Assembly (NCBI GenBank): GCA_002205965.3
Contig: NADL03000466.1
Location: forward strand, 1,426,001 to 1,490,000
Source of the DNA: Kappaphycus alvarezii
Lineage: Eukaryota > Rhodophyta > Florideophyceae > Gigartinales > Solieriaceae
Direction: 5' to 3'
DNA: 64,000 nucleotides
Position numbers and translations under genes: made by a program. A model generated the notes under the pieces. It was given only the letters and a program-made list of their open reading frames with translations. It had not been told where the DNA came from and searched no databases. The first letter of the stretch is position 1. Each line of letters opens with the position of its first letter. This document shows, piece by piece, positions 11,794-25,500 of the stretch.

Positions 11794-12745
11794 GTGGAGT
11801 TGGGCCGATCGAAAGCCGAAGCGCCTGCTGACCGTGGCATGCACCCTCCAATTTCCAGTTAGAGGGTGTTTAGCGCTGAAGTCGTGACTAAGGGCCGTCC
11901 TTGCCGTGAATAAGGTTACGGAGGAGTGATCAGCAGCCCCGTCCTTGATGGCAACGGTGTTGCATGCGAATAAGCTCCTGACACCGAGGATAAACAGTGA
12001 AGGTGAGTGGGAAGGAGAATGTTGGCAAGCGCCGAGCGGCTAGGGGTCACGAATGGAAATAGACAGAGTAGATGAAGGGCCGCGGATCAGGTGAGTAAAT
12101 CTCTCTGTATGAGGACGGCTGCGTTCCCTCGAGGTGTAGAAATGGTTTAAACAGGGACTACCTGGATTTCTAAAGGCAGACAGTCCAGTGCTACATATGT
12201 ATGTATCCTTCGGAAATATTTTCAAAGAAGTGCACACCTAATCCCCTCCCTACGTATGTTTTCAAAGCCATTTGTTTGAACGCAAATACGCAAGCACCAC
12301 TCGCAGCAAATCAACATCTCTTACCCCAATACGCACAGTACCTACCTTACACATCCCCCAGCGACTGTATTCGTTAGTATAGCTTCAACATGAAGGGGGA
12401 GAATTCCTGGTGCTACATTGATTAGAGGAACAAGTTTGGGTAGTTTAATATGTGGAAAGGGGAAAGTAGGCGATGCGTTCACCATGGGAGCTCGGAAGGC
12501 TGAGAACCAGTGGGGTTGTAATGGGAGGCGCTGTGTAATAAAGTAGATAGCAGACGTACTCATCTTATCTAGAGAAGGTGTCTGCCATTTTCTCTGGAAA
12601 GTAAGGTCACTTCATCCTCGGGTCTCCAGTAAGAAACTATCAGCCACCACCAATTTTATCAACATGACCAAGCTCTAGCCCTGCTCTACCATCATGAAAA
12701 CAACCTATACGTCAAGCTCCACGAACAGCCTGGATTTCCCTTAGT
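11794..12745. other. No gene recognised; contains the empty retroelement target site AATAT at 12215-12219 (copy 1)
   Basis: Only short frames. The five bases AATAT at 12215-12219 are single here and doubled around the element in copy 2, so this is the pre-insertion allele of the site. Confidence 0.5.
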
Positions 12746-13353
12746 ATGGGTCGAAGTAATCCGGTGAATACTACAGCAGGATGTACCGGGAACATGTTCG
12801 GAAATGTATTCTTCGGATCGTTTAGATGTGGTAAAGGGGGCGAAGTAGGTCTGGGCGCCAACTTTAACGAAGTAATTCCTCATGGTAATCCAGGTTTCAT
12901 CATCAATTGTGTATCAATTTTTTGCAACCGCTTATTGTATCAATTGTTACTTGAATTCGAACAGTATCTCTGCGGGCGTTCGCATATATTCGCCTACCAT
13001 CTGGGATATCTGCACACGAAACATATCATCTTCCAGCAAAGAGATGCAGACATTCCTCTAGTATGTTGGCGCAGATGATTCCTCCAGGCGAATTCACTTG
13101 TTGCCATTTTACTCTTGCTGTTGTTGAACCGAGCATTAAATACGCTCCTACTCTCGCATTCTACTACTTGTGCGTTCTAACTTCAGTGTACTCAGTCAGG
13201 GTAGCGCAGTACTGTGAATGCGCATCTACTGAATTGCATGCATACTACAAATCACGCAGTGATGCAGAGGGGGATCCGCAGCTATGGTCCTCTGCAAGCC
13301 ATTACTCAGGCAATGTCATTGACTCAGGACTATATGATTCAGACACGATGTAG
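12746..13353 (+). other. Two overlapping hypothetical frames, 110 and 96-101 codons (copy 1; copy 2 at 35444-36066)
   Basis: An ATG at 12746 opens a 110-codon frame beginning MGRSNPVNTTAGCTGN. A second ATG-started frame (13063; 35761 in copy 2) reads MLAQMIPPGEFTCCHF onward. The second is 96 codons in copy 1 and 101 in copy 2 because copy 1 has one more base near 13271. No domains are recognised; chance or decayed coding is likely. Confidence 0.2.
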
Positions 13354-13475
13354 GGTCCTTAACGCATGAACCTAGTCCTTGAGACTTCCGTATGTCACAC
13401 ATATGCGAAATGCTTGAAAATCAGTCATACAAAGCAATGAAGGTAGTGATCAATTACATTGGCTCACGATATCAA

Positions 13476-13597
13476 CTCGAGTAGTACTCGAGGGAATGTC
13501 TCCACTCATGCAAGTACACGCATCGATGCATGTTAACACACGCAGCTGGCCATTCGGAGGACATACACGGTTGACTTACGTCGAATAACTCAACCGT
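13476..13597. promoter_or_regulatory. Cluster of short palindromes upstream of the small ORF at 13655 (copy 1; copy 2 near 36172-36293)
   Basis: Within 122 bp are CTCGAGT-AGT-ACTCGAG (13476-13492), GCATCGATGC (13520-13529) and ACGGTTGA with TCAACCGT (13567-13574 and 13590-13597). They lie 60-180 bp before the ATG at 13655. Binding sites for dimeric regulators are a reasonable but unproven reading. Confidence 0.35.
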
Positions 13598-13654
13598 CAA
13601 CATAGTATACATGTAGCGATCACTCGCAGATTAGCATTAGAGAGAAGGAAAACG

Positions 13655-13909
13655 ATGATCGTTCTATTCTTAAAGTGTTTTTTATCTACATTTTGCTATT
13701 CTGCTACTGCTGAGAACACTTTTTTGCACCGACTGTGGAGAAAGAAGAGTAAAAATAGAATTATTTGTGAATTAAGACTCCTCATGGGAGCACGGTTTGA
13801 AAAGAGATTGGAAGATTTAGATATGGCTGAGAACGCCATCTACCATCTTGAAACACTCGAGGGGGATTTCAAGGACTACAATGGACGTGTTGATATCTTC
13901 AAGGAGTAA
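13655..13909 (+). CDS. Hypothetical small protein with signal-like N terminus, 84 aa (copy 1)
   Basis: ATG-started frame with the hydrophobic N terminus MIVLFLKCFLSTFCYSATA, which resembles a signal peptide cleaved before ENTF. The remainder is charged and helix-prone (WRKKSKNR; RFEKRLEDLDMAENAIYHLE). It ends in TAA after DIFKE. A purine-rich run (gagagaaggaaaacg) precedes the ATG. No family is recognised. It is the only ATG frame of its size in this AT-rich part of the unit, but without transcript data it may be chance. Confidence 0.4.
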   Translation: MIVLFLKCFLSTFCYSATAENTFLHRLWRKKSKNRIICELRLLMGARFEKRLEDLDMAENAIYHLETLEGDFKDYNGRVDIFKE

Positions 13910-14390
13910 TTTGGCTGAAATATCGAAGAATGTGGTTTGAGGAGTAGTGATGAATGTTAACCTTGGAAGTATATTTTATTTAGTCTTCATCGCCCTTAAA
14001 ATGTTTTCGGGTATGCTATGGTATTTATATGTGTTTTTATTCTTTAGAATAAACTAGCACATCTATAAAAAACCATTTTACTAATTTTCCTAGGAGAAAG
14101 AAAGAATATTTGAATATAGTTACGACTGGAAATTCAAATAGTTGTGAAGTTGGAAGGCGATTTTTACGTTAGAAGATTTTAGTCTGGTTTAGGGACTGAT
14201 GATATCTGTTGAAAACTGCTCCGTCTGAATTATGTCGCATTTTAGTGGTTCTTCGTTCTCATGAAACTTCGTTTGCTACCCGAACTATACTACAATATCG
14301 TTTTTGTCTCTTGCCATACATCCATTGTAAGGTGGCCGGCATTGATAATCTTATACTTGCTGATTCACCTCTAGGATTCTGTATGGGACC
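13910..14390. other. AT-rich tail of the unit; nothing recognised (copy 1; copy 2 at 36606-37086)
   Basis: An open frame without a convincing ATG (14209-14409) crosses the arbitrary repeat phase. No RNA gene or mobile-element sequence is visible. Confidence 0.4.
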
Positions 14391-15124
14391 GAGTGTCTGT
14401 GGTTTCTAAATGATCTGAATGGATTTGTGTGACTTTCATTGCATAGAAAACGAAGATTTCGATAGCGACGTATCCGACCCCTGGGACTCAGAACTGACCG
14501 GAGAAGAGTATGGAGAAGAGTACTAATAAGTTTTGGCCCTTATGGGCATGCTTTGAATATCTTGTTACACAGAAATTATCTCTATAGAGCATTTTTTTCC
14601 TAGTCCGCCAAATGTCTTCAGTAAAAAACCCTGATTTACCTCACCTATGAAAGAGACAGTCGTTTATTCACGCTTTTCGGGGGTTTTATGCATGTTACTG
14701 CGTTCTTTATAAAGAGAACTACAACAAATTATCTTGGTAGGCTTCAATTCAAAGTCACATGTATAACCTTTCAGTTGTTGAAAACCCAGAAAATACGGTT
14801 TAGAACACATGAGTTGGCAAATGTACTCCTTAAGAAACTATCTTGTACAGGTACCGGAAGCTAGTATCCAATGTACCTCCAAGTATCCAAATCTCTAGAT
14901 CAAAAAAGTTATTCGGTGCTACTGTAGTGCAATGAGCGGTGCGCAGTTGTTTTCATCTAAGAACGGAATTCTGTCAGAAAACGAGAAAACCAACACGCAT
15001 ACACACACCAAGACTCATAGGGTGTTCGCTCTTCGTCTTTCTCTTTAAGTACCCTGCGATGCAGTAGCAAAGCTCGCCGAAGGCGAGAAGAAGTGTGCAT
15101 AAGGAAGAAGAGGATAATCCTAAA

Positions 15125-16510
15125 ACCATGAGGCTTTGCATTCGTACGCAAGGAAAACTTCTCTAAGGAGAAGCACAGACACAAGCTTGCTCCCATTGCT
15201 GATGGAGCATTTCGAGTCGTCTCAGTTGGGGACTACACAGCTGTTCTCGATGTTGATTGTGAGTATGAGCGCCTTTCTTTGGATCGAATAGTCGCATACC
15301 CAGCACCAAAGGGATCACCCCGTCATGATCGTGCAATCACAGAAGAAAATAAGAACACTCAAGGTGGAGAGAAGACATCCGAAGAAAGGACTCTGGAAGG
15401 ATCAAGTGAAGGCACGAGCCATGTTCAAACAAACAAGGCAGTTAATACCGAGGTAACCTCTCGAGAAAGCTCCGAAGTGAAGCGCACACGTAATGCCGCT
15501 CAGAAAACCGCTCCTAAGCCCACGCTTACGCGTACTGTCAATTTAAAGCCTAATTTTAATGAAAATATCATTCGTGGCATAGCTGACTTTCCCCCTTTGA
15601 TGGGAGATCGCAAGCCTAGTGGCGGTTTGACAGCAAATAGGATACGGCAATTTGTTGGGAGTCGCATTATATCAGCTATCCTTCACAAGGAGGATACAAA
15701 GGAAAATGGAACAGAAAACGCACTCACGCAACTAAAAAAGGAGTTACTGCACGAGGTCATTCAGAGTCTGTTCCTTCCGGATCTTCCTCTTCCGACCAAA
15801 ATCAAGCTCAAACCGAGACCACGGCTTCTCCGGAAAACTATTCCGTCGAGACTAATTCGCAGGGCGGTCCCATTGAAGTTGGGTCAGGTTCGGTAACTCC
15901 TCCCCCACTAACACCGCGAGTTCCGCCTTTAGAGTATGTCCCTATCGAGTCGAACTCGGCTCCGTCCATTGACAAGTTGATCAGTCCGGGAACGCCAGTT
16001 GAAAGCGTTCCTGAGCAGCGTGTATCCTTTCCACGGTGCCTACCGTAATTTCTAATCCGGATCAATCCGCAGTCATTGTCGAGGAGCCGTTTTGCGTAAT
16101 CGATGATGCTAGTTCGTCTGGAAACCCCCTAGTTAAACAGCCGTCCGCCTCACACCGTCGACTGCTCCGCGACGCTCCCAGCGACTTTGAGGAAAGGGAT
16201 ACTTCGGTCTTCCAGCGCCCTGTGCAAGATTGGCCAACGCAGAAGCACTGTCTCGAATCCAGATCCTCTGGTAGACGCGAAAACCCCTCCTGAGGAGGTC
16301 GAAAACGATAAGTTCGTTATTGACCGATTGTTAAGCCAGGGTCTAGCCGGTGATGGGACTCGTCTTTATCGAGGTCATTGGTACGGATACCGTACCTCTG
16401 CGGATATCTGGGGACCTATAGAAAATATACCTCCGAGCCACGTTGTACGCTTTCATCGCCGGACTAAGACCTCCCTCCCAGATATGCTGGACAACGCAGA
16501 GGTGGGTTAG
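15125..16510 (+). pseudogene. Chromovirus-type integrase C terminus and chromodomain (copy 2)
   Basis: Same relic as in copy 1. In this copy the first part is open as one 205-codon frame (15279-15896), and the chromodomain frame runs on through VVRFHRRTKTSLPDM to a stop at 16508-16510, because the 1-bp deletions of copy 1 are absent. The frame changes between the IN part, the Ser/Pro linker and the chromodomain remain, so it is still non-functional. Confidence 0.75.
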
Positions 16511-19500
16511 GCCCCGTCACGAACTCTATTAAAGTTCAGATACCTGTCTCTGAATCGGCTTTCCCGGATATAAGGCTACGAAAGATACTAGCTACAGGGT
16601 ACTGAGGTCACAGCAAAGTACCCCTTCCTATTTGCACCTAACAAGGAGACACGTGTCGCCAAAACGGAAAAGCCCGGAAATTTCGTAACTGTTTCTCAAA
16701 ATTCTTCTCGCTCTCTATGCTGTCAGGACATTACTCATATTGCCGTTCACTGCATGGGCGGGAATGTTCTAGTTTAGGCGGACCTCTTTCCCTGGTTGGA
16801 AACAGGCAAGTCGAGTGTTGGACTATCTGGAATTACTCAGAGGCCCTGGATACAGTGATCACTGCCGGAAACAAGCAAGATTACGCGATATACTGAGGAT
16901 TTCTCCTGAGAAGAGTGCCGTTTTATTTATTGGCACCAAGGCCAGGCTGAGAATGCACACTTCCGTTTGCTACCGCTCTCAGCTCCTACCTTCTAAGGAA
17001 AATTACTTAAATAGATTTGCTGAAACCACGACCACGACGCCTTACACCGAACGGGAACTCAATCATGCGATCAACATATCGTACCCTCCTTCCAAGTCTT
17101 CATGACGGAACCCGCAATCGTATAAGAAATAGAGAACGTATTCTAGGCGAGCCTTTTTGATCTCACGCCCCGTACCGGACGTCTCTTGGGCCGTAGAACT
17201 CCCGGCCAGACTGTCACGATACGTCGGAGATGCTGAAGTATATCGATTGCCGTGTCTTACTGTGTGTTATGGACCCGCAGGGGACGCTTGAGTAATTTCA
17301 TCTTTGTCCATGGGTTCCGCCCGGCCTCTGATGCTCCCGTCGACCCTGAAAGGTACACGTATACCGCGCCCTGACTTTGTGTTATTGGTCTCGGGTTCTC
17401 CCTGTTAGCTTCTGCGACATCGCGGGTGATAAATGAACGGGTCCATGGATCATACCAAAACAAATCCCCACAAGTAGGATGGGCACGCCCAGGAGATTTT
17501 TTTCCACGGGGAGGATTCATGCGTTTATTACAATCTAGCGGGACCTGTTCGGGATTATCCCAGTCAATCTGTGCATACATTTACAAATGCACACGGAGTT
17601 CCTTATCCTTATCTGGACTACCCAGGGCATATTCTAGATCGAGGCGGTCTATGAGAGGCGACACGCGAGAAGGAAGCCACCACACGCGACCATTGTCATT
17701 GAGGCCCCACAATCAGGCTGCTGACACTTTTGATACAAACTCAGTGTACAACACACCCCACAAGCCGGTACCGGAGTGCTTAGAAAAATAGGATCGAGCA
17801 TAGATGATGACGAGCGGAACCTACACCAAGAAACCCTCGGCCGTTTCCACCTGAGCCTACTGCGGCGTGACCGGGACATATAGGCGGAAACGCTTGTTGC
17901 TCTTCACGATCTCGATTTCCGGATTTCCGTGGGGACCTAAGATGCCGAAGCGCGAGAGCGAGCGCCTCTCCCAACGAACCATATCCTAAAAGGGATTGTC
18001 TCGCTTACAGAGATAACGGAAATGTGCACGCAGAAAGACGCCAAACAGCAACTCCCTTTTGATGACGGCCAGTTCAAGAGTACGCCATTTGGACGAAACA
18101 TGAGGAGAAGACAGCTAGTACCCGTAATAGATCCCTACATCGGTACGGAACATGCAAACATCGAGCTTCAAGCTCTCCGGGACCTCCATGAGATCGATCA
18201 TCCTACGTAAGCCTGACTACGAATGGACGAAAAACTTCTTTTTGACATCGAAAACGGTTTTCTCCGGGAACACCTGCAAATTCTCAGCAGGAATGGCTAA
18301 AGCAGCTCCCAATGGACACAATACACCGCCTCTTTTGGTAAGTCTCCAGGGAAGAACCCGTCCACCTCGTACCGCTCAAGGATCCAAGACTGCTGATACT
18401 TGAAATGGTGAAAAAACGGAGCCCTTGAGATCAAGCCGCAGTCATCCCCGGGATATTTTCCCACGAAATCGTGAGGGGATGGAAACGAAGGAGTGTTGGA
18501 GGGAGCCGTGACATACACTGCATCATGAGGATTAGCCGTTGCAGACGCATTTACAGACGTTTCCATCGTCGTACTGTCCGTAACCTCTCCCATGACGCAG
18601 GGATGCAGAAAGAAAAGGCGATGAAACGGTTATCAAGGTCGATGGAGTAGTTACCGAATGGATACAACCGAGGCCTTTTTGATGATCGACCACGGACTTG
18701 CCGGAACGAAGTGAGCGGATCTCTGAAAACAGGTGTAAGCGCCTTGTTAAATACCGCACTGGAAGCCCACGAGGTGTGCTGTGTTTAAAACTTAGATGCC
18801 CAAATTTCTCGCGGCAGACGCCCAAGTTTCACTCATGTTGCGACCGGGTTTAGCCCTTAAATTTTTTGAGGACGCGCCACGCCATTGGAACTGCGATTGC
18901 GGGTAATTTGAAGAACTACTGTATTCTTCTTTGGCCACGGGCCGACCCACGTTTACCCGTCTATGAATGGCGCTCGAAAGTTATCAGAATCTCTCTGGAA
19001 GTCCCGCCTTCTTCGCGTCGTCGACAAGAATTGAGTCGCATTGCCAAGGACTAAAGGGAGAAAGCTATGAAATACTACGAAAAAATTTAGGAAAACCTGT
19101 TTATTGGGGTCACTACTGCTTTGGGCCTGGCACGACTAACTATCCTGGCTACGGCTAAGTCTAACTGTGCGGGTCAAAAATCTTACTTTCTGGTAACTGA
19201 GTATACTCAAGGCTTTTACGTAATGAAAAGGCCATCACAATGGAACTATTGACAGCGCGAACGCGATGCTTTGCAGTCGTTACTTTTTTGGCCCCTATCA
19301 GTTCTCTGAGTACCCTTATGATCATGAAACGCTCGCAGCTACCCAGGAACATTGGAAATGCGCACGTCGCGATTATGTTTTTTAACTGGGATCGCCCCGC
19401 ACCCTTTTCACACCCTCGCAAGCCGATAAGTCCTGCTATTAACGGAGGAGATGTGAGGAGCCAGGGAGACCTCACTTCCATTATTCCGAACGCGGAGATC

Positions 19501-22500
19501 CAAGCCCCGAGATTATCTATTCTATTTGTTTGCTTTCTGGTCCTACACCCTTGGCCACATTATTCAGTTCATCTGAGCAACACTGACACAGTATCATTTA
19601 TTCTGGGACTACTGTACTAGCTGTACTGGAATGGTAGTACTCTACCGTCAAATACCTACATTTGCTGTGTATTTGGACCCCAGCGTGCTAGACCGTACAT
19701 CCTTGGTTGTACCGTGCAGCTGTGACTAGACAGTTGGACCACACCACCAGAAGTAGACCCGCCCCAGTGGACATCCCCACTTGCTGAGTAACTGCTTTTC
19801 CATCGATTTTACTATTTTTCGTCTACCTTTAATTTCGGCGCCATTAGGGCACTTTTTGCGTTCGTGCTCTATACTACTTACACTACCCTATACTAAGGGC
19901 CCTCATAGTAAAGCCACCCTTTCCGGCGCTAATCTCGGACCCCCGAACTTCGGATTAATCGCCATTCTCGGACTTACCCTTGATCCTCTGACACTGGTGA
20001 CCCCCTTTGTGCGCCTCGGTTTCGCAATAACGCCAATTAACGATATCCGAGCACGATCTCTAGCCGGAACACGGAAAAAATGTTTTACAGTCGCAGCTTT
20101 CCAATGGGTTCTCGCGTACGCTCTACCACCACAGTTACTTTTCCCAATTGTTTTGTTTTTTGCTTTTTCTTTGCTCGAGCCTGTCGCAGATCCGAATCGT
20201 CCACAGACCCTTCCTCCCGAACTTGGCGCTCCCATCTATCGCGTCGCTTTCTGGGACTGCGTCTCGAGACCTAGCGCTACCCTCAGGTCCGTGAAAAAAT
20301 GGAACTCAAATGTTTCTTACGACTGCATTTCTGGGTAAATTTTCTCTCCCGGCTACACAAACAAGATAAAATGAAATGAATTCAAATATATTTTGTGTAA
20401 GAAAGCGGCCAGCGGAAAGGTAGACTAAAGTTAGGTATACGTATCTAATCCTCACTGTCATCTCTTCCAATATCAACGCTAGCAAAAACTCATATATTCT
20501 ATGAATGAACCAAACAAACACCAAATTTGCGGAGGTGTGTTGACTTATTCTTCATATGTAACGAGACACTCCAATTTTCCTCGAGATTCTAAATATTTGG
20601 GCTATCTCGAGCGAGAAGTCGTTTTTCACGAGGGCAACAACTCTAGACAAGCCTTCAGCCAAATTCGAAGCTTGATACGGCGTGCATAGTTCACCAATCT
20701 CTTCGTTGTGGTTATATTTAAGTTACTTTAAAGTGTTCATTAATTATTTATCGAATTGAAATTTGTTCTCATTTTCGATAATTTTTGCTGCCTTCCCTGA
20801 AGTACCCATAAATTAAGACTCAAGCAACTCCAAACGAGATTTTACTCCACTATACTAAGGTAGTCAATACAAATTTAAGGACATTAGACGATGTGATAGT
20901 ACAATGGTTGTATTAAGGATTAAAAAAGGGTTCGTGGCATTTTTCCACGGTCTTCACGAACCATGCTGTGATTATGGGTTATCGTACAATTTTTTCTGAT
21001 ACGCAACCAAATGAAAAGTAACAAACTGGATGAACCAAGTGCTGAATGATATTAAGTTCATCAAAATTCCTGTTATCCTCTCTCATCTTCGATAAAGTGC
21101 TGTCGCTTTCAGGCTATTTTTGCACCTCATAAGACTTGAGACAGTTTCATTCAGTTTTATTTCCTATTAAATGATAATAAGACTTAGGATAGTGATTGTT
21201 AGGTAGCCCGAAGATATTTTACTGCCTTTTTAAGATATGAAAAGCACGATAGTTGGCTTTTTGTGTTAAATTTGAAAATGGGAACGTCCATAATACCTTT
21301 TAAGAGACAATTCAGTCGCTTAACCCCTTTCCGAAAAAATAGAGGACTTTATACGTAACTTGATGAGAATTAATTTTTCACTATAGACCAAGACACGATA
21401 GTCGCTGATGCAGAACTTTTTCATCGATACAGACGGTGTGGTGATCTGCAGAGCCTTCAAAACAAGAGAGAACGCGATCAAATTAGTCAACTCTTTAAGA
21501 GCGATATCCAATTGTATTCAACAGCTGCATTGGTGCATTACTATCTACAGGCGTGATATATGTACGCGACGTAATGCTCTTAGTACGAGTATAGAAGGCA
21601 AATTTCCGATTTCGCCTGCCGCGTAATTTAGAAATTTGACCACCAGCTTAACGCTGTTCTTTTGCCTACATTAGAAATTTTTGCTTTGAAATTTCTGTAC
21701 ATTTTCTGGAGATATGCGTGATAGCGTTCAAAAAACAAAAAATTATGCTTTTCGACCCTAGAAAACTTCAACTTGATACTATTTCTGTTGCAAATATCTT
21801 TTCACAGTCATTCTTTGAACAGCGGTCCCATACCAGTAAGGATTTCCACGGTATCACCGACATCAGTTACTTCCTAGAGGTTTCGGTAAATGAGTCAATG
21901 GCTTCTGGATGTTTCATTTCCCAAGGAAAAAAGGCATTGAACGTCGTTTAACTGTAGACTTATGGAATCCATTTTGTCCTTCGATATACATCAGGTCAAA
22001 ACAAAGGGTACTGTTGGAGAAAATTTCTTGTTTTGGAAGACTCACACGAAAGCGACTCGGATCTTTTCTCAGTCTTTGGCATATATCGCAGAATTCTTAA
22101 TACGCTAAAGATTCTCCAGAGTTCTGAGATCACATTATATAGTCTTTGAGCAGCGGAAAATTGAGTAGATCCCCTGCGATTCAGGGATGAAGAAATAGCA
22201 TTGAATATTACTGAAATCATATTGAGTGTACGGTATTTCTTGATGAATCCATATGATGTGAATGTGACCAGTGTTACCTATCAGTGTCTAATTATCCCGC
22301 ACAACACACTAGCGCCGTGGGTACAAGAGACGAAATCTTTCATGCATTAAAATAAACCGAAATTACCCTTTACATGTGACTACGTTGGAATTTTGGATCG
22401 GCTTCGCAATTGGTCCTGTAAAAAGTTATTTTTTATCCCAATTTCAGTAGAAGCAGTGAAGGAATCTAAGAATTGTGGACCGAGTAGTAAAAGAACGTCA

Positions 22501-25500
22501 AGACCGACAACTATGACTTGAAACTCCAAAGACGAGGTAACTTCACCGGATATGCGAATCCATGTGTCCCCTAGTCCTCTAAAGCGTTGTTTAGCAAACT
22601 TAGAAGCTCTACTATTTGCGTGGTTCTTCAAATTTAACTATATCCCAGAAAATTTGCAGTACGATTTAGCTTTTTTTCGAAATCGGAACGCTGTGCTCAA
22701 GTTTTAACAGAAGTACATTGAAACTCAACATCAATTGCGAGTGACGTTTATTGCATGTGTTATCGATCGTGTCCGACCTATTCCCCTTTAAAGACCGTAC
22801 CTATTGACTTAAAATCTTCATCAGTACGGTCGTCTTATAAGAGAAGGAGGATAAAAAATTCATCATCTGCTTAATTGTGTGACTTTGAATGATAGTGTGC
22901 GAACGTTTGAGGCGAAGAACACATGATCATGTGAAATTCTGTCCTCGAAAAAAATTTCTCGAACATTTACCTTTCGGTATTCGTGCTTCTCATCGCGTCC
23001 TTATCTTCAGAGACCGATTCAGCCTGGCCAAGTTAAAAGCGTTTTGAAGGTCAACGGTTAACAGTTCATACTATGCCGATTCGCCATGCTCCTCGTAAAG
23101 CCGCCGTGTAGAGCGTTGGCTCAGATCCTCCTGACGTTGATACTCCCAACTGCAAGTATTTGAAGGCCTATACTGAGCATGTAGAGGAAACTCAGGCCCG
23201 CGGACGTACTGGTTCCGCCCTCCTACCACCCCCACCGCTGACCCTACCACCTTCGATATCCCAATGGTCTCCCCATTCAAGGGCACTGTCACTAAGAAGT
23301 TCACCCAGCACGGAAGAAAGCAATGCCCACACGACAGTCGAGGGAGCAAGAAATAAACGACCAACTGTTGACAATTTTTACAACAATAATGCATGGTGCA
23401 TCTGATTTTTGTTTTTCAGCTGCTGTATTTGTAAAAACATTTAGGCATCAGCACAGGAGTAAATTGGTTTCACGACGCAGTGGACTTTCGAGAGCTCTGA
23501 ACGACAACCTTGCACAGGTAGTAGAGACGTAAAAGAAAAAAGCGACGAAAAGGCGTTAAAAGAATATTTTGAAATCAATTTTTTGTTCTTACAAAATGTC
23601 GTCAATTGATGACAAATGTAATACCGTAGATACTCGATCGGATAGACTCTAACAAGTGGGGAGGAACAATGGGCTTTGTGATAATACGCAACGCCCACCT
23701 GTAGAACTCTACAGGTTCTCAGCCCTCCGAAGTCCTACAGTAAATTCATACCCCATTTCACCATTCTAGAGAGATAGTTGCAGCTGTGTTTCAGGGCAAA
23801 CGGAGCGGTAACAAGGTTTGTGCTGCGGGCCCATATGCTATAGCAACCACTGAGCCCATCATTCGCAGTCCGTGCTCCTCTATACGCCCAGGTCCCAGTA
23901 CGTTGCCCAGTGATGAAGACCACAGCCGACCCAAAAGGGCTCGGGACTTGTTTATAGTCAATTTAAAACAGTCAACGTAACGGATTAAGCCACTGCGCGC
24001 TGTGAACCATGTACTTTGTGACGTTGAGGGAAAGTATGAGGTAAAGTACGGATGCGTGTGGGGTCGTGACGGGACAGCACATATGCAGTGACCTGCCAAT
24101 GTACTTGCAACCACCGCCAATTGCGAGAAGTAGGCTGCGTTGATTTTTCCCTGGCCTTTGAAGGAGCGTAATTCCTCCCCCTTTACTTAGCCGGTACACA
24201 TTTTTGAGTCGATTGTGGTTGTCTGGAACAATTTAGGATAGATCGTATATATCTTCCAAGAGTAGAAACACCCAACCCTCTCCCCTTCTTCCAAGGCAAA
24301 CACGTTGGTTTTTGCAGGGCAAGCAGCTTTTCCTGTAGATGTCCTGGAGCTTAATTCACAGGCATGCAAGGAAAGTTGATGGACACATAACCCCTCACGA
24401 TAAACTACTCCATACCTTTCCTCCATATTGCCCCTCGAAGTCCGGCTGGGATTTATTTTTTCCGTACTAGTAGGATACCCGTTTTTCCTCTGTAAACTAC
24501 TGAAAAGGTGACATTAGAACGGCTTTTCCATATTGCTTACATGCCACAGGCATACGTACTGCCACACAAGCTGACTGTGGGGGAATTGGGGTGCTTTACT
24601 GATTAGGGATGCAGAACGGCTATTTTTCCGAAGGCTAGCTAGGTAGGGCTGGTCTGTTTACTACTAGACAGTCTGAAAATGAGGCAGAGTCATGAGGTAG
24701 GACCTCACAGGGCTGGTGTGAGGCCAGCCTTAAGGCATACTGGGTAACAGCCAGCATATCTGTTACAGTAAATGAACCCCCCGTGTTTCTCCTTCTAGAG
24801 TTTTTATCGTCAATTGGTTGACACAGTCGGAAGGCGTACGATGGGGGGGAAATCTTTATGGGTGGCAGAACAGGCACTCAGGCATGCATAGGTATCATAG
24901 ATATAACATTACTCATGTAGTCGAGGGGGGCTCACATAGCGGGTTGGGATCGAGTAGAATAGGGGAGAGGAATGGAAACGCGGAGGAATTCATAACGGGG
25001 GAAAGGTTTGGGTGTTTTCACTCCTGAAAGATATATTCGATCTATCCTAAAGTTTTCCAGACAACCACAATGGACTCAAAAAGGGGATCCGACACAGTAA
25101 TGGGGGAGGAACTACGCTCCCCAAAAGGCCACCTTCAGGCCAGCCGTCAAGCCGGCATAAAGCGCATTGAAGGTACTTTGCCCACCTACAGTAAGATAAA
25201 CCGACGTGCAGTACCTGAAGGGGCTAGACGACTGAGGGGATGGTTTTGGAGTTTTCTATTCCTGGAAAATATAATTCAACTCCATGTCAAAATACTGCAG
25301 ACAACCACAATCAGCTCAGGAGGACCTATACTCTCTAAAAGGTCACCTTGAGCCCGGTATTCAAGCAGACCGCGTTGGACATGACTGCTGCTGCAGAATG
25401 CCTCTGTATCAAGACCCCCGATCCTTTCCGTATGTCTCTTTGCGGCAGATGAGGGGTGGGCAGCATCTCAGCAGATGACTCTGGAAGTTCCGCTGGAGTA

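Larger units (their letters stand above)
1..14390. repeat. 14.4-kb tandem array unit, copy 1
   Basis: The sequence at position 1 recurs at 14391 and 37087, and the three stretches can be followed in register for thousands of bases. The window begins inside the array, so position 1 is an arbitrary phase and not a unit border. Copy 1 has the uninterrupted target site (AATAT at 12215-12219) that is occupied by a retrotransposon in copy 2. Compared with copies 2 and 3 it has several 1-bp indels (near 1203, 2052, 6409, 6914, 7026, 7206, 7413) and a 3-bp deletion near 7394; I saw very few substitutions. Confidence 0.97.

Noticed and set aside
11536-11844. 102-codon minus frame opposite the small secreted protein
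   Set aside because: Its Gly/Arg/Thr-rich content is the antisense of the C-rich codons of the real frame.
13340-14400. tRNA gene at the unit end
   Set aside because: No cloverleaf or B-box-like GGTTCRANNCC sequence could be seen.
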